Part shown: piece after piece, positions 40,821 to 50,577 of the stretch | Layout of the letters: the number at the start of each line of letters is the position of its first letter | Position numbering within the stretch: position 1 is the first letter of the stretch | NCBI RefSeq assembly: GCF_016461715.1 | Contig: NZ_JAEMUI010000003.1 | Coordinates: forward strand, 186,001 to 250,000 | Reading direction: 5' to 3' | Length of the DNA stretch: 64,000 nucleotides | From: Marinomonas spartinae | Lineage (GTDB): Bacteria; Pseudomonadota; Gammaproteobacteria; Pseudomonadales; Marinomonadaceae | The notes under the pieces: generated by a model | Database searches by the model: none | What the model was told of the DNA's origin: nothing | The model's input: the letters and a program-made list of their open reading frames with translations, nothing else | Translations under genes and position numbers: made by a program

Positions 40821-42125
40821 ATGAATAATCTACAAACTGAAACCTCAAAAACCCCTTTTGTGTATTCCAATATGAAACTGGCCTTCATTTTATTGATTAC
40901 CTGTTTCACTGCTTGGGGGGTGGCTGCAAACATGACAGACCCTCTGGTAAAAGTATTTAGCCAAATCTTTACCATGAGTAATCTTGAGTCGGCACTGGTT
41001 CAATTTGCTTATTATGGCGCATATTTTTGTCTGGCATTACCTGCTGCATTTATTAACGTACGTTTTTCTTATAAAACGGGTGTATTGACTGGTCTTGGTC
41101 TAGCGACGCTTGGCGCGTTATCGTTTTACCCTGCTAGTGTCTCAATGACATATGGCGCTTTTCTGGCTGCCTTGTTTATTTTAGCGGCTGGCTTGTCTAT
41201 TCTCGAGACGTCGGCAAACCCATTTGTGATGGCGATGGGGCCAAAGCTGACGGCTACTCGACGTTTAAACCTTGCTCAAGCGTTTAACCCAGTGGGGACC
41301 AATATTGGTGTTTTGTTAGCATCGACTTTGATTTTGCCAAACTTAAACCCTGCCACCGCTGAGCAGCGTGCCGCCATGGCACCTCAGGCTCTAGCTGCCA
41401 TTCAGCATTCTGAGTTGGATGCGGTGATGACCCCTTACGTCGGTATGGCATTCTTCCTGATTATTATCTGGATTATGATTGCGTTGGTTAAGCTACCCAA
41501 GTCTGAAAAAGTGGCTGAAAAAGTCGATCTTACCGATAAAGATCATTATGGTTTTATTGCCACCTTGGGTCGTTTGATTAAACTTCCAAACTATCGCTGG
41601 GGGGTGATCGCTCAGTTCTTTAATGTTGCTGGTCAGACCTGTACTTGGACCTTCACTATTCAATATGTTCAGTCTGCGATGGGGGGCAGTGCTACCCATG
41701 CCAGTGATTATCTTCAGTACAGCTTGCTCGTGTTTCTTGTTTCTCGCTTTGTCATGACATGGTTGATCGGTATTTTCCGTCCAACGCTTTTGTTGGGTGT
41801 TATGGCACTATTAGGTACCGCTTTGTGTGTGTATGCAGCAATTAACCCTGGTATGTCAGGTGTATGGGCGATTGTCATGATTTCTGCCAGTTTGTCTTTG
41901 ATGTTTCCAACGATTTACGGCGTGGCATTAAACGGCCTAGGTAAAGATGCTAAATTTGGCTCTGCTGGCCTTGTTATGGCGATCCTTGGTGGGGCGATTA
42001 TGCCGGTAGTTCAAGGCGGGGTGATTGATTCTTATGGTGCTGCCATGTCTTATATTGTGCCGGGTATTTGCTTCCTCGTTGTGTCTTTTTATGGTTTCTC
42101 TTCAATGAAGCGCGTAAAAGACTGA
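40821..42125 (+). CDS. FucP-family sugar:H+ symporter (MFS)
   Basis: 434 aa, 12 membrane segments. The block SILETSANPFVMAMGPKLTA followed by RRLNLAQAFNPVGTNIG is the hallmark of the L-fucose:H+ symporter family. Members take up fucose, glucose/galactose, mannose, N-acetylglucosamine or similar sugars; no sugar kinase or isomerase is adjacent, so the substrate cannot be set. Confidence 0.9.
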   Translation: MNNLQTETSKTPFVYSNMKLAFILLITCFTAWGVAANMTDPLVKVFSQIFTMSNLESALVQFAYYGAYFCLALPAAFINVRFSYKTGVLTGLGLATLGALSFYPASVSMTYGAFLAALFILAAGLSILETSANPFVMAMGPKLTATRRLNLAQAFNPVGTNIGVLLASTLILPNLNPATAEQRAAMAPQALAAIQHSELDAVMTPYVGMAFFLIIIWIMIALVKLPKSEKVAEKVDLTDKDHYGFIATLGRLIKLPNYRWGVIAQFFNVAGQTCTWTFTIQYVQSAMGGSATHASDYLQYSLLVFLVSRFVMTWLIGIFRPTLLLGVMALLGTALCVYAAINPGMSGVWAIVMISASLSLMFPTIYGVALNGLGKDAKFGSAGLVMAILGGAIMPVVQGGVIDSYGAAMSYIVPGICFLVVSFYGFSSMKRVKD

Positions 42126-42164
42126 TTAATAATATTTCTTTCACGTCATTCGTGGTTAGATTAG

Positions 42165-42199
42165 AGCCCAAACTCATTTCAATGAGTTTGGGCTTTTTT
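42165..42199 (+). terminator. Rho-independent terminator of the sugar symporter gene
   Basis: 14 bp stem (42165-42178 with 42181-42194), core AGCCCAAACTC, in practice with a slightly larger loop, followed by T5 and G. Confidence 0.92.
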
Positions 42200-42359
42200 G
42201 ACCCCGCTTTCTAAGAGAGGTTTGTTATTAAAGTGTCATGATTGATTGTGTTTTATGTAAAATTGTGGTTTTTTCTTTTTGACGGTAAGCGTCTCTTTAT
42301 AGAATGAGCGCCTATATTTTTCTGCCTTTGAGCATTCTTTTTGATAGTAAGAGTCGTAT

Positions 42360-42869
42360 ATGAAATTTTCAGGTCTTAAGACCATTGCTTTTCTTGAGGC
42401 ATTAAAAGGGGCGGCAGCCTTGTTGCTCGCAATTGGTATCCATATCTTGGAAGGCGTTAATTTACATGTTGAGGTGTTAAAGTTATTAACCCATTTGCAC
42501 TGGAATGCTGATGGCCATTATGCGCAGATGATATTGCATGCGGTTGATGGTTTAACTCACTCCAGTTTTACGCTGGTGACTGTGATTGCTGTATTTTATG
42601 CCTTAGTGCGTTTTGTAGAGGCTTATGGTTTGTGGCACGAAATGCGTTGGACTGAATGGTTTGCCTTTTTGAGTGGTGCGGTGTATTTGCCTTTTGAGTT
42701 TTATGAAATCATAAAAGATCCGAATCTCGTGACTGGGGCTGTATTGGGTATTAACTTGATTGTCGTTGCTTACATGTACACGATTTTGAAAAAGCATCCA
42801 GATGGTAAAAAGCATCCAGGTGATAAAAAACACCCAGATGGTAAAAGCCAGCGATTAGTTGAGGAATGA
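42360..42869 (+). CDS. DUF2127 membrane protein with charged repeat tail
   Basis: 169 aa. Four membrane segments; LEALKGAAALLLAIGIHIL at the start and RFVEAYGLWHEMRWTEWFAFL in the middle are typical of DUF2127. Function unknown. The cytoplasmic tail has three copies of a six-residue KKHPDG-like unit not expected in the family. Confidence 0.85.
   Translation: MKFSGLKTIAFLEALKGAAALLLAIGIHILEGVNLHVEVLKLLTHLHWNADGHYAQMILHAVDGLTHSSFTLVTVIAVFYALVRFVEAYGLWHEMRWTEWFAFLSGAVYLPFEFYEIIKDPNLVTGAVLGINLIVVAYMYTILKKHPDGKKHPGDKKHPDGKSQRLVEE
42789..42842 (+). repeat. Three 18-bp tandem units in the DUF2127 gene
   Basis: Units at 42789-42806, 42807-42824 and 42825-42842 encode KKHPDG, KKHPGD and KKHPDG. In-frame, slightly diverged, at the extreme 3' end of the gene. 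Confidence 0.9.
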
Positions 42870-42935
42870 TAAGAGACTTTCGCCTCCTGATATACAGGAG
42901 GTGCGATTTAAATACGTTGAAACAAGCCGAGTCCA

Positions 42936-43697
42936 CTATAGATTCAGCCTACCAATTGATTGAAAACAACGCTCACAGTCGCTTAAATAGCTAGCACCAA
43001 ATAGATTATAGTGGTTTAAATAGTGGTAAAGGTTGTAGATATCACGTTTGATTGCGTAGTGTTCAGAACGGGGAAGTATTGCGTGATATGAGCGATAAAA
43101 CTCCTCGCTAAAGCCGCCAAATAGTTCCGTCATGGCAATGTCGACCTCGTTATCACCTTGGTAAATAGCGGGGTCTATTAGCCACACATCTTGTTCATCA
43201 AACAGAACATTGCCAGACCACAAATCACCATGGAGCATCGTTGGCTGATGGCAATGTCGATTTAAAAAATCAATCAAATGCGCTTTTTGCTTATCTAGTT
43301 GGTTTTGAAATTGCTCAGCCACACTGGCGTTTTTGACCATTTGAATTTGAGCTTCGAGACGATAAGAAACATAAAAAGCCCCCCAATTATCCGACCAATT
43401 ATTATATTGTGGGTTAAGTCCAATATAATTGTCGTGATCGAGGCCGTAACGTTTTAGTGGATGAGAATGAAGCATGGCAAGGCCTCTGCCTAGTTGAGCC
43501 ATTTGTTGTTCGCTGGCATGGGTTTGCTTAATCGCTTGCATGCTAATGGTGTCTTTATCTGCAAAGTAGACTTGTGGAATGCGAAGTAGCCTATTGCCCG
43601 TATTGTCGAGCAACGTCCGCAACCGTTCCAGACCTACTTTCTCTTTGATTAACTGGTCTCGATAAAGACTTCGATTTTTCTTTTCATGGACTGTCAT
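42936..43697 (-). CDS. Fructosamine kinase-like protein, N-terminally short
   Basis: 253 aa; family members such as E. coli YniA are ~286. The C-terminal lobe is intact: catalytic loop MLHGDLWSGNVLF and the metal motif IDPAIYQGDNEVDIAM. The sequence starts at the strand equivalent to the FVK lysine and lacks the ~40 upstream residues with the glycine-rich nucleotide loop (GGEVH-type). A TAG lies six codons upstream in frame and no missing piece is visible in other frames up to hpxO. It may be a decayed gene, a pseudokinase, or assembled wrongly. Intact members phosphorylate ketoamines for protein deglycation. Confidence 0.75.
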   Translation of the reverse strand: MTVHEKKNRSLYRDQLIKEKVGLERLRTLLDNTGNRLLRIPQVYFADKDTISMQAIKQTHASEQQMAQLGRGLAMLHSHPLKRYGLDHDNYIGLNPQYNNWSDNWGAFYVSYRLEAQIQMVKNASVAEQFQNQLDKQKAHLIDFLNRHCHQPTMLHGDLWSGNVLFDEQDVWLIDPAIYQGDNEVDIAMTELFGGFSEEFYRSYHAILPRSEHYAIKRDIYNLYHYLNHYNLFGASYLSDCERCFQSIGRLNL

Positions 43698-43887
43698 TGT
43701 TATTTTTGTCCTCTAGTGCTGTTAACCCTTCGAAGTTTAAATTGCCATGACTTGACCAAACTAGCAAGTGGGTTTATGGGAAAAATCAATTCGATAGTTT
43801 TTATTTATAGATAAATAATATTAGTCTAAGTTTGCTTGATGTAAGGCACTTATATCTTCCTTAGATTTGCGTTATCGTCAGACTATG

Positions 43888-43901
43888 GAAACAAATGTTT
43901 C
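43888..43901. promoter_or_regulatory. GAAACA/TGTTTC dyad upstream of hpxO
   Basis: Six-base perfect arms with a two-base centre. It fits the (G/C)AAAC-N4-GTTT(G/C) pattern of PsrA-type TetR regulators, but could equally be a site for a local regulator. It lies ~110 bp before hpxO. Confidence 0.4.
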
Positions 43902-44013
43902 GGAATTCTAATTATTAAAAATAAATATCTTTTTCATTCAGGTGCGCTGAATCAGTAAGTGGTTGGAACGCATTGTGCTTTGTGAGGATATCGGTCATAA
44001 GAGGATAGAAAGC

Positions 44014-45168
44014 ATGAAAGCATTGATTATTGGCGCGGGCATCGGTGGTATGTCAGCTGCAGCCGCCTTAAAGCAGCAAGGTGTTGATTGTGATGTTTTT
44101 GAAGCAGTAAAAGAGATTAAGCCTGTTGGAGCAGCCATTTCAGTCTGGTCTAACGGGGTGAAATGTATGAATCATTTAGGGATGGGGCACATTATGGATG
44201 ATCTTGGTGGGCCTATGCGAGCGATGGCGTACCAAGATGGCAAGTCTGGAGAGGTCATGACCCAGTTTAGTCTCATGCCCTTGATTGAGGCGGTGGGAGA
44301 ACGACCTTGTCCTGTTGCTCGTGCTGGGCTGCAAGTACAGATGATTGATCACTGGGGAAGAGATCAGGTGCAATTTGCCAAACGACTGGAGCGTGTTGAA
44401 CAAACCGATACCAGCGTGGTCGCTCATTTTACTGATGGCAGTATTGCTCATGGGGATTTTATGATTGCCGCCGATGGTGCACATTCTGTTGCTCGGTCCC
44501 ATGTCCTTGGTTATCAAATTCAGCGACGTTACGCAGGGTACGTTAATTGGAATGGCTTGGTGAAAGCGGATGAAGAAATAGCGCCATTAGAGCAATGGAC
44601 GACCTTTGTTGGTGATGGGAAGCGTGTATCAGTGATGCCGATTGCAGGAGGGCAGTTTTACTTTTTCTTTGATGTCCCATTACCTCTTGGCTTACCAGAA
44701 GACCGTGCGACAGTAAAAGAGAATCTAAAAAACTACTTCGAAGGGTGGGCCGATCCGGTACAGATTTTGATCGAGAGAATTGATCCTGAAACGACAAATC
44801 GTATTGAAATCCACGATATTGAACCTTTTAGTAGTTTTGTTAAAGGTCGTGTTGCGTTGTTGGGAGATTCTGCGCATTCCACTACGCCAGACATTGGGCA
44901 AGGTGGCTGTTCTGCTATGGAAGATGCCGTCGTGCTGGGGCAATGTTTTGCTAAAACAAAGGAGATAAAAGAAGCGTTATTACAGTATCAAAGCTTACGT
45001 CATGAGAGAGCCAAAGATCTAGTGTTAAAGGCCCGTAAGCGTTGTGATGTGACCCATGGAAAAGACTTGTTGGTAACGCAAGCTTGGTATGATGAATTAA
45101 GACAAGAGACAGGTGAAAACATTATAGCTGGTCTTAAGGATACTATTTTAGGCGGCCCTTTAGGTTAA
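44014..45168 (+). CDS. hpxO: FAD-dependent urate hydroxylase
   Basis: 384 aa from ATG at 44014, which has AGGA eight bases upstream; 17 further codons are open upstream but lie before the MKALIIGAGIGG start used by the family. Converts urate to 5-hydroxyisourate with NADH and O2. GAGIGG at 7-12, DG motif AADGAHS and GD motif LLGDSAHSTTPDIGQGG. The residues reported for Klebsiella HpxO catalysis are all at the same numbers: R204, Y216 and D293, and the length is identical. No allantoin-pathway genes are adjacent, but glnK-amt lies just downstream, convergent. Confidence 0.93.
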   Translation: MKALIIGAGIGGMSAAAALKQQGVDCDVFEAVKEIKPVGAAISVWSNGVKCMNHLGMGHIMDDLGGPMRAMAYQDGKSGEVMTQFSLMPLIEAVGERPCPVARAGLQVQMIDHWGRDQVQFAKRLERVEQTDTSVVAHFTDGSIAHGDFMIAADGAHSVARSHVLGYQIQRRYAGYVNWNGLVKADEEIAPLEQWTTFVGDGKRVSVMPIAGGQFYFFFDVPLPLGLPEDRATVKENLKNYFEGWADPVQILIERIDPETTNRIEIHDIEPFSSFVKGRVALLGDSAHSTTPDIGQGGCSAMEDAVVLGQCFAKTKEIKEALLQYQSLRHERAKDLVLKARKRCDVTHGKDLLVTQAWYDELRQETGENIIAGLKDTILGGPLG

Positions 45169-45201
45169 ATTCGCACTTTATAAATTACTGAACAAAAAGA
45201 A

Positions 45202-45227
45202 AAAGGGCGCTCTTGTAAGCGCCCTTT
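45202..45227. terminator. Terminator shared by hpxO and amt
   Basis: 10 bp stem AAAGGGCGCT/AGCGCCCTTT (45202-45211 with 45218-45227), six-base loop. Read leftward from amt it is followed by TTTTTCTTTTTG, a good U-run; rightward the tail is weak. Confidence 0.85.
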
Positions 45228-45248
45228 AGATATTTGTGTTGGCAGTGA

Positions 45249-46559
45249 TTATTCGTATAGCTGCTCGCCATGTAGAGATGTATCAAGGCCTTCGGTTTCT
45301 TCTTCTTCAGTTACTCGGATGCCCATAACCATATCAATTGCTTTAATGATGATAAAGGTCATAATCGCATCGTAAATAATGGTAAAGCCTACGCCTTTTG
45401 CCTGAATAATCACTTGGCTAAGAATACTGCCGTGTGCATTATCATTCAGGCCAGCACCGCCGAATATGGCCGCTGAGAATACGCCAGTTAGTAGTGCGCC
45501 AATAATGCCTCCTACCGCATGAACACCAAAAGCGTCCAATGAGTCATCGTAGCCAAGCATTTTTTTCAGGTAGACAGAAGACCAGAAAGTACCAAGACCT
45601 GCTGCGATACCAATTGCGAACGCACCGATTGGTCCTACAAAGCCTGATGCTGGGGTAATCGCTACAAGACCGGCAACCGCACCTGAACTCATACCGAGAA
45701 GAGTTGGTTTGCCGCGAGCTGCCCATTCAACAAACATCCAAGCCATTGCCGCAACCCCTGTTGCAATTTGCGTCACGGCCATCGCCATGCCCGCTGTACC
45801 GTCTGCTGCTAACTCAGAACCCGCGTTGAAGCCAAACCAGCCGACCCACAGAAGAGACGCACCAACCATGGTATAGACAAGGTTAACGGGAGGCATTGCT
45901 GTTTTTCCATAGCCTTTACGCTTGCCAAGTACTAGTGCTGCCACTAAACCCGCGACACCCGCATTAATGTGCACAACGGTACCGCCTGCAAAATCTTGCA
46001 CGCCGTCGCCACCGAGCCAACCGCCACCCCAAACCATGTGAGCAATAGGGGAGTAAACTAACAAGGACCACAAACCCATAAACCATAGCATGGCAGAAAA
46101 CTTCATTCGTTCTACAACGGCACCAATAATCAAGGCTGGTGTGATGATTGCGAAGGTCATCTGAAAGGTCATGAATACCGATTCAGGAATAGAGCCACTT
46201 AACGTTTTATAACCAATACCGTTTAGAAACAGTGCACTTAGGTTACCAATAAACGCACCATCGCCTTTAAAAGCAAGCGAGTAACCAGCGATTGACCAAA
46301 TAATGGTAATCAAGCAGGTTATAGCGAAAGTCGCGGCGGCAACAGACAGTAGGTTTTTACGGCGCACCATACCGCCGTAGAAGAGGGCAACACCCGGAAT
46401 AGTCATCAATAGCACCAACGCTGTTGATGCCATCATCCACGAGGTATTCCCACTATCAAGGCTAGGTGTATCAGCCATTGCTTGGGAGGGAATCATCCAT
46501 AGACTAAGTAGAGATAGAGCTCCACCTATGGTCGGTATTAGTCTTTTAATGTTCATCAA
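45249..46559 (-). CDS. amtB: Ammonium transporter Amt
   Basis: 436 aa with signal peptide (ends PSQAMA) and 11 membrane segments. Trimeric ammonium channel. Family blocks include PGVALFYGGMVRRKN, GGWLGGDGVQDFAGGTVVHINAGVAG with the first pore histidine, and DDSLDAFGVHAVGGIIGALLTG with the second. Follows glnK by 51 bp, the conserved glnK-amtB pair; PII blocks the channel when nitrogen is plentiful. Confidence 0.97.
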   Translation of the reverse strand: MMNIKRLIPTIGGALSLLSLWMIPSQAMADTPSLDSGNTSWMMASTALVLLMTIPGVALFYGGMVRRKNLLSVAAATFAITCLITIIWSIAGYSLAFKGDGAFIGNLSALFLNGIGYKTLSGSIPESVFMTFQMTFAIITPALIIGAVVERMKFSAMLWFMGLWSLLVYSPIAHMVWGGGWLGGDGVQDFAGGTVVHINAGVAGLVAALVLGKRKGYGKTAMPPVNLVYTMVGASLLWVGWFGFNAGSELAADGTAGMAMAVTQIATGVAAMAWMFVEWAARGKPTLLGMSSGAVAGLVAITPASGFVGPIGAFAIGIAAGLGTFWSSVYLKKMLGYDDSLDAFGVHAVGGIIGALLTGVFSAAIFGGAGLNDNAHGSILSQVIIQAKGVGFTIIYDAIMTFIIIKAIDMVMGIRVTEEEETEGLDTSLHGEQLYE

Positions 46560-46610
46560 TATTGCCTCTGTTTTAGCTATATTTATGGTAGGGGGATGTG
46601 TTATTGATTA

Positions 46611-47087
<477 letters not shown>

Positions 47088-47165
47088 TCAAAAGGATAAA
47101 ACGTGTCAAAATAGCGCTTCATTATTTGTTTTTGCCCTAACATGGAGCGTTTTATGGAGAGGTGT

Positions 47166-47182
47166 TGCTCTTTTTTGGTGCT
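47166..47182. promoter_or_regulatory. NtrC-like enhancer of glnK-amtB
   Basis: TGCTCTTTTTTGGTGCT matches TGCACCA-N3-TGGTGCA at 10 of 14 specified positions, with a well-kept right half. It lies ~130 bp upstream of the sigma-54 promoter. The remaining gap up to 47440 shows no gene. Confidence 0.6.
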
Positions 47183-47440
47183 ATAAATGATGGTAAATTG
47201 TCATTATTTCGTATGATTTGAGTAAAATATAAGAAAATATGAACACTTGTTCAATTTTCAATGTGTCGGTTTTTTTAGAGCAGCCGTTTATGCCTAAATT
47301 CAGAAGTAAGCACTGCTGTTTCAGGGCAGTAAATTTTATTCCCTTTACTTTACATCTTCCTTTTTCATTTTTACGTGTCCTTGATTGCGTCCATGACCAT
47401 CGGAAAATAGAGTATATAGATTGATAAAAATACATAGGTT

Positions 47441-48403
47441 ATGGTTTTGGAACGAAATGCTTCTCTGGATATTCTAAAATTAGTGATGGCTTTTATGGTG
47501 GTTGCATTACACGCTGGTTTTTTATCTCAGGTGAATGCATTAATGAGCTATTTAACGGTTCAAGGACTGTTTAGAATGGTTGTGCCCGTTTTTTTGGTGA
47601 TTAATGGTTTTTTCTTCTTTTCGGTTGTTTCTACTGATAAGCATCCATCTTGGTTTAAAAGAATCGCCATTCTCTACATCCTCTGGATGACCTTATATTC
47701 TGTGTTTTGGTGGCAACGGCCTGACGGTTCTTGGGGAAGTCTTCTACGGTTATCTGAGACCTTGATATTTGGATATTATCATCTCTGGTATTTGTCCGGT
47801 ATGTTGCTGGGGGCTGGGTTGTTATACTGTTTAAGGTATGCCTCTAGTGCTTGTTTGTTGGCCTGTGTTATTGTGACATTTTTGCTCGGCGTGTTTATCC
47901 AATATGCTGCCAATTATCAGTGGTTTCATAGTGCTTATATTAATAAAATTTTGATGTTTACACCGCTTCACCGAGGGCCACTACTGCTTTCTTTTCCGTT
48001 TTTAAGCATTGGTTTTTTGATTCACAAGCACGCATTGCATCGCGCAATTTCCTTACGTTTCATTATTGTTTTAAGTGTATGTGGTGTACTCGCTTTATTG
48101 GCTGAGTCCTATGTTGATTTTTTATTAACTCATGGTCAAAAGGGGTTTGATAATTTTCTCTCTTTGATTATTGTCTGTCCGGCAATTTTTCTACTTTGTA
48201 TGAAAATGACAATGCCATTTGATAGTAAAAAAATCGCTTTATACTCTTCAGCTGTTTTCTTTGTTCATTTGTTCTTCTTAAATATCCTACGCAGTGAGAC
48301 CAATCTTAGCGGTATAAAACTGATGTTGCCGACAATACCACTGACACTTGTGGCCGCTTTTTTTCTGATTAGGTTAAATGCTAGATGGAAGTATCTTTTG
48401 TAA
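47441..48403 (+). CDS. Acyltransferase 3 family membrane protein
   Basis: 320 aa, about ten membrane segments. N-terminal RNASLDILKLVMAFMVVALHAG has the family's catalytic His after the first membrane segment, and VPVFLVINGFFFF follows. Such enzymes O-acetylate or O-succinylate surface sugars. The ribosome binding site is weak (AGG close to ATG). It stands alone, so the target polymer is unknown. Confidence 0.85.
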   Translation: MVLERNASLDILKLVMAFMVVALHAGFLSQVNALMSYLTVQGLFRMVVPVFLVINGFFFFSVVSTDKHPSWFKRIAILYILWMTLYSVFWWQRPDGSWGSLLRLSETLIFGYYHLWYLSGMLLGAGLLYCLRYASSACLLACVIVTFLLGVFIQYAANYQWFHSAYINKILMFTPLHRGPLLLSFPFLSIGFLIHKHALHRAISLRFIIVLSVCGVLALLAESYVDFLLTHGQKGFDNFLSLIIVCPAIFLLCMKMTMPFDSKKIALYSSAVFFVHLFFLNILRSETNLSGIKLMLPTIPLTLVAAFFLIRLNARWKYLL

Positions 48404-48422
48404 GAATTGTTCGGTTATGAAG

Positions 48423-48454
48423 AGAAGTTGAGTAAATTCATTTACTCAACTTCT
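48423..48454. terminator. Hairpin between convergent acyltransferase and apbE genes
   Basis: Perfect 14 bp stem (48423-48436 with 48441-48454), four-base loop. No U-run on either side, so efficiency is uncertain, but the position is right for both genes. Confidence 0.6.
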
Positions 48455-48468
48455 TATTGTGACTCAGG

Positions 48469-49539
48469 TTATTTGTCGAATTTGACACGCTTACTAGAAG
48501 ATAAGGCTTCACTCTCTGAGTTTACAAATTTGCCATTTTTATGTTCGATAAAGAACACTTCGAGATGTTGTTTCTTGGCTATTTTAGCCCCTTCGATAGG
48601 TCCAAGACATAGCATTGTGGTTGCCCAAGCATCGCTGATTCTTGGATCTGTACCGAAAACAGAGGCAGAAACCAAATCGTGAGTAACAGGGCGGCCAGTG
48701 CTTGGATTCAGAATATGTGAGTATTCTACCCCTTTATCGTCAAAGTAATGGTTATACGTTCCGGATGTATCTAGTGTGACGCCTTTTTCATCTTCGATGG
48801 TAATGATCTTATACACTTTTTGTGAACCATCTTTTTCTTTGATAGGGCGTTGAATGGCGATACGCCATTTTTTACCATCTGGTTTGTGGCCTTTGATTTT
48901 CATGTCGCCACCAAATTCAACGAGATAGTTATTGATTCCTTTCGATTCAAGTATCTTACTCAGTTTACCTATGGTGTAGCCTTCACCCATGGAAGAGAAA
49001 TCCAATTGGACTAACGGGTTTGTCTTGCGAATAAGTTTATCTTTTTCGTCAACTTGGATTTTATCCAGTCCCATATCCGCTTTTGTTGCCGCTATTTCTG
49101 CGTCCGTTGGTACATGGAGAGTGTCTTTTTTAAAGCCCCATAAATCAAATAGGGGACCGATTGTTGGGTCGTAACAACCTTCTGATTTTTTATTGATGTC
49201 TTTGGCGATGTTGATCAAGTCAATAAAATCTTGGGAAGCTGGCTGCCATTTTGTTGATGGGCTGCTATTGAATTCGGAAATGTAGGAGTCTGGTCGATAA
49301 GTCGATAATTCTTTATCGATTTGTGCCAAGGTAGTATTGAAAGAAGATTCCACCTCATCAGTTGGTACCTTCTTCTTCGACCAAAAGGTGATATGGTAAG
49401 TGGTACCTTGGGCATAGCCCTCAATATGTTGTTCTTGCGGTGGTTTGCTGCAGCCAGTTAGCAAACTGGCGGCGAAAATAATGGCGGTTAACCCAATAAT
49501 AGAGGGGCACTTTGAACGATGTAGAGTTGAAGTTTGCAT
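48469..49539 (-). CDS. apbE: FAD:protein FMN transferase (ApbE), lipoprotein
   Basis: 356 aa from ATG at 49539; upstream codons are open for another 17 but this start gives a normal lipoprotein signal with LLTGC (C30 lipidated). Attaches FMN to threonine of target flavoproteins in the periplasm. Motifs GYAQGTTYHI at the start of the domain, LDFSSMGEGYTIGKL, GGDMKIKG, and DAWATTMLCLG with the Mg-binding Asp. RnfG and RnfD at 3082-4755 are the obvious clients here. Confidence 0.95.
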   Translation of the reverse strand: MQTSTLHRSKCPSIIGLTAIIFAASLLTGCSKPPQEQHIEGYAQGTTYHITFWSKKKVPTDEVESSFNTTLAQIDKELSTYRPDSYISEFNSSPSTKWQPASQDFIDLINIAKDINKKSEGCYDPTIGPLFDLWGFKKDTLHVPTDAEIAATKADMGLDKIQVDEKDKLIRKTNPLVQLDFSSMGEGYTIGKLSKILESKGINNYLVEFGGDMKIKGHKPDGKKWRIAIQRPIKEKDGSQKVYKIITIEDEKGVTLDTSGTYNHYFDDKGVEYSHILNPSTGRPVTHDLVSASVFGTDPRISDAWATTMLCLGPIEGAKIAKKQHLEVFFIEHKNGKFVNSESEALSSSKRVKFDK

Positions 49540-49673
49540 GAAGTTCTGTCCACAGAAAATTGGAACAGGCAGTTTACCAGTCAGCGCCATGTAACTCTAG
49601 GGATATTGGGGAGTGATCATAAAGATACAAATCAGTCCCCTTTGTTACCTAACGCTTGGTACTGCTGGTATTT

Positions 49674-50297
49674 TTAGCTAATGTGGATTGCTACGTTTAT
49701 TCCTGTGATGAGCATCTGTACCCCGATAACGGCAAGAATCAGCCCCATTAAGCGAGTGATCATAGTCAGTCCGCTTTGACTGACTAAAGAGAGTATTTTT
49801 GAGCTGAAAATAAAGCAGAAAAAAGTAATAAAACACAGAGCAAGAAAGACTGACACGGTAATAACGATTTCTTGCCAGCCACCAGTGGCAGAATAATTCA
49901 TTGCGGTTGCGATGGTGCCTGGGCCTGCAAGTAGTGGTACCGCTAGGGGGGAAACTGCCTCATCTGATTCGTTCGAGTCGTCATTATCTTCCGGACTGTG
50001 GAGTTTTGAACTTTCCCCATGAAGCATTTGATAGCCCACCAAAAAGATCAAACACCCACCTGTTATTCTCAAGGCGGGTAAGGTAATGCCAAACAAATGA
50101 AAAAGGGCTTTTCCTAAAACAGAAAAGACTAAAATGATTAAGAACGTCAACAGTAATGCTTTTTTGGCGACTTTGAGTTGTTCTGACTTGCTTTTATGAC
50201 CTGTTAAACCAGCAAAAACAACTGTATTAGCAATGGGGTTCATAATGGCAAAAAAAGCCATAAACACAGTCAAGGCGTGTTCTAACAAAGGGTTCAT
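49674..50297 (-). CDS. MarC family (UPF0056) membrane protein
   Basis: 207 aa, six membrane segments. AFFAIMNPIANTVVFAGLT near the N terminus and VPLLAGPGTIATAMNY in the middle are the family's conserved blocks. A charged loop (HSPEDNDDSNESDE) is unusually acidic. Despite the name, a role in drug resistance is not established. Confidence 0.9.
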   Translation of the reverse strand: MNPLLEHALTVFMAFFAIMNPIANTVVFAGLTGHKSKSEQLKVAKKALLLTFLIILVFSVLGKALFHLFGITLPALRITGGCLIFLVGYQMLHGESSKLHSPEDNDDSNESDEAVSPLAVPLLAGPGTIATAMNYSATGGWQEIVITVSVFLALCFITFFCFIFSSKILSLVSQSGLTMITRLMGLILAVIGVQMLITGINVAIHIS

Positions 50298-50577
50298 TTT
50301 AGCTCACTTTTAGATCAGTGGTACGGGATTCAATTTGCAATGCCATCGAATATAGTCGTCATTTTCTAGTAATTTGGCGGTAAGGTCTACCTTTAATGAT
50401 GGTTCCCTGTCAGGTTTATGATGAGAGTCGTTGAGCGAGGGGTATTCTATTAAGGTTCTTTTCATTCCCTTTGGCGCATTATTTCTTTCTGGTGTGGGCA
50501 TTAGTGTTACTCTTGGTTTGCTAACAGTATTTCTATCCGCGTTGTTAATATCTGTGTTGATAAACAGGAAATCACAA

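Noticed and set aside
43846..43865. AGGCAC element upstream of hpxO as a sigma-54 promoter
   Set aside because: The -24 part is close, but the -12 part lacks the GC pair at the required spacing.
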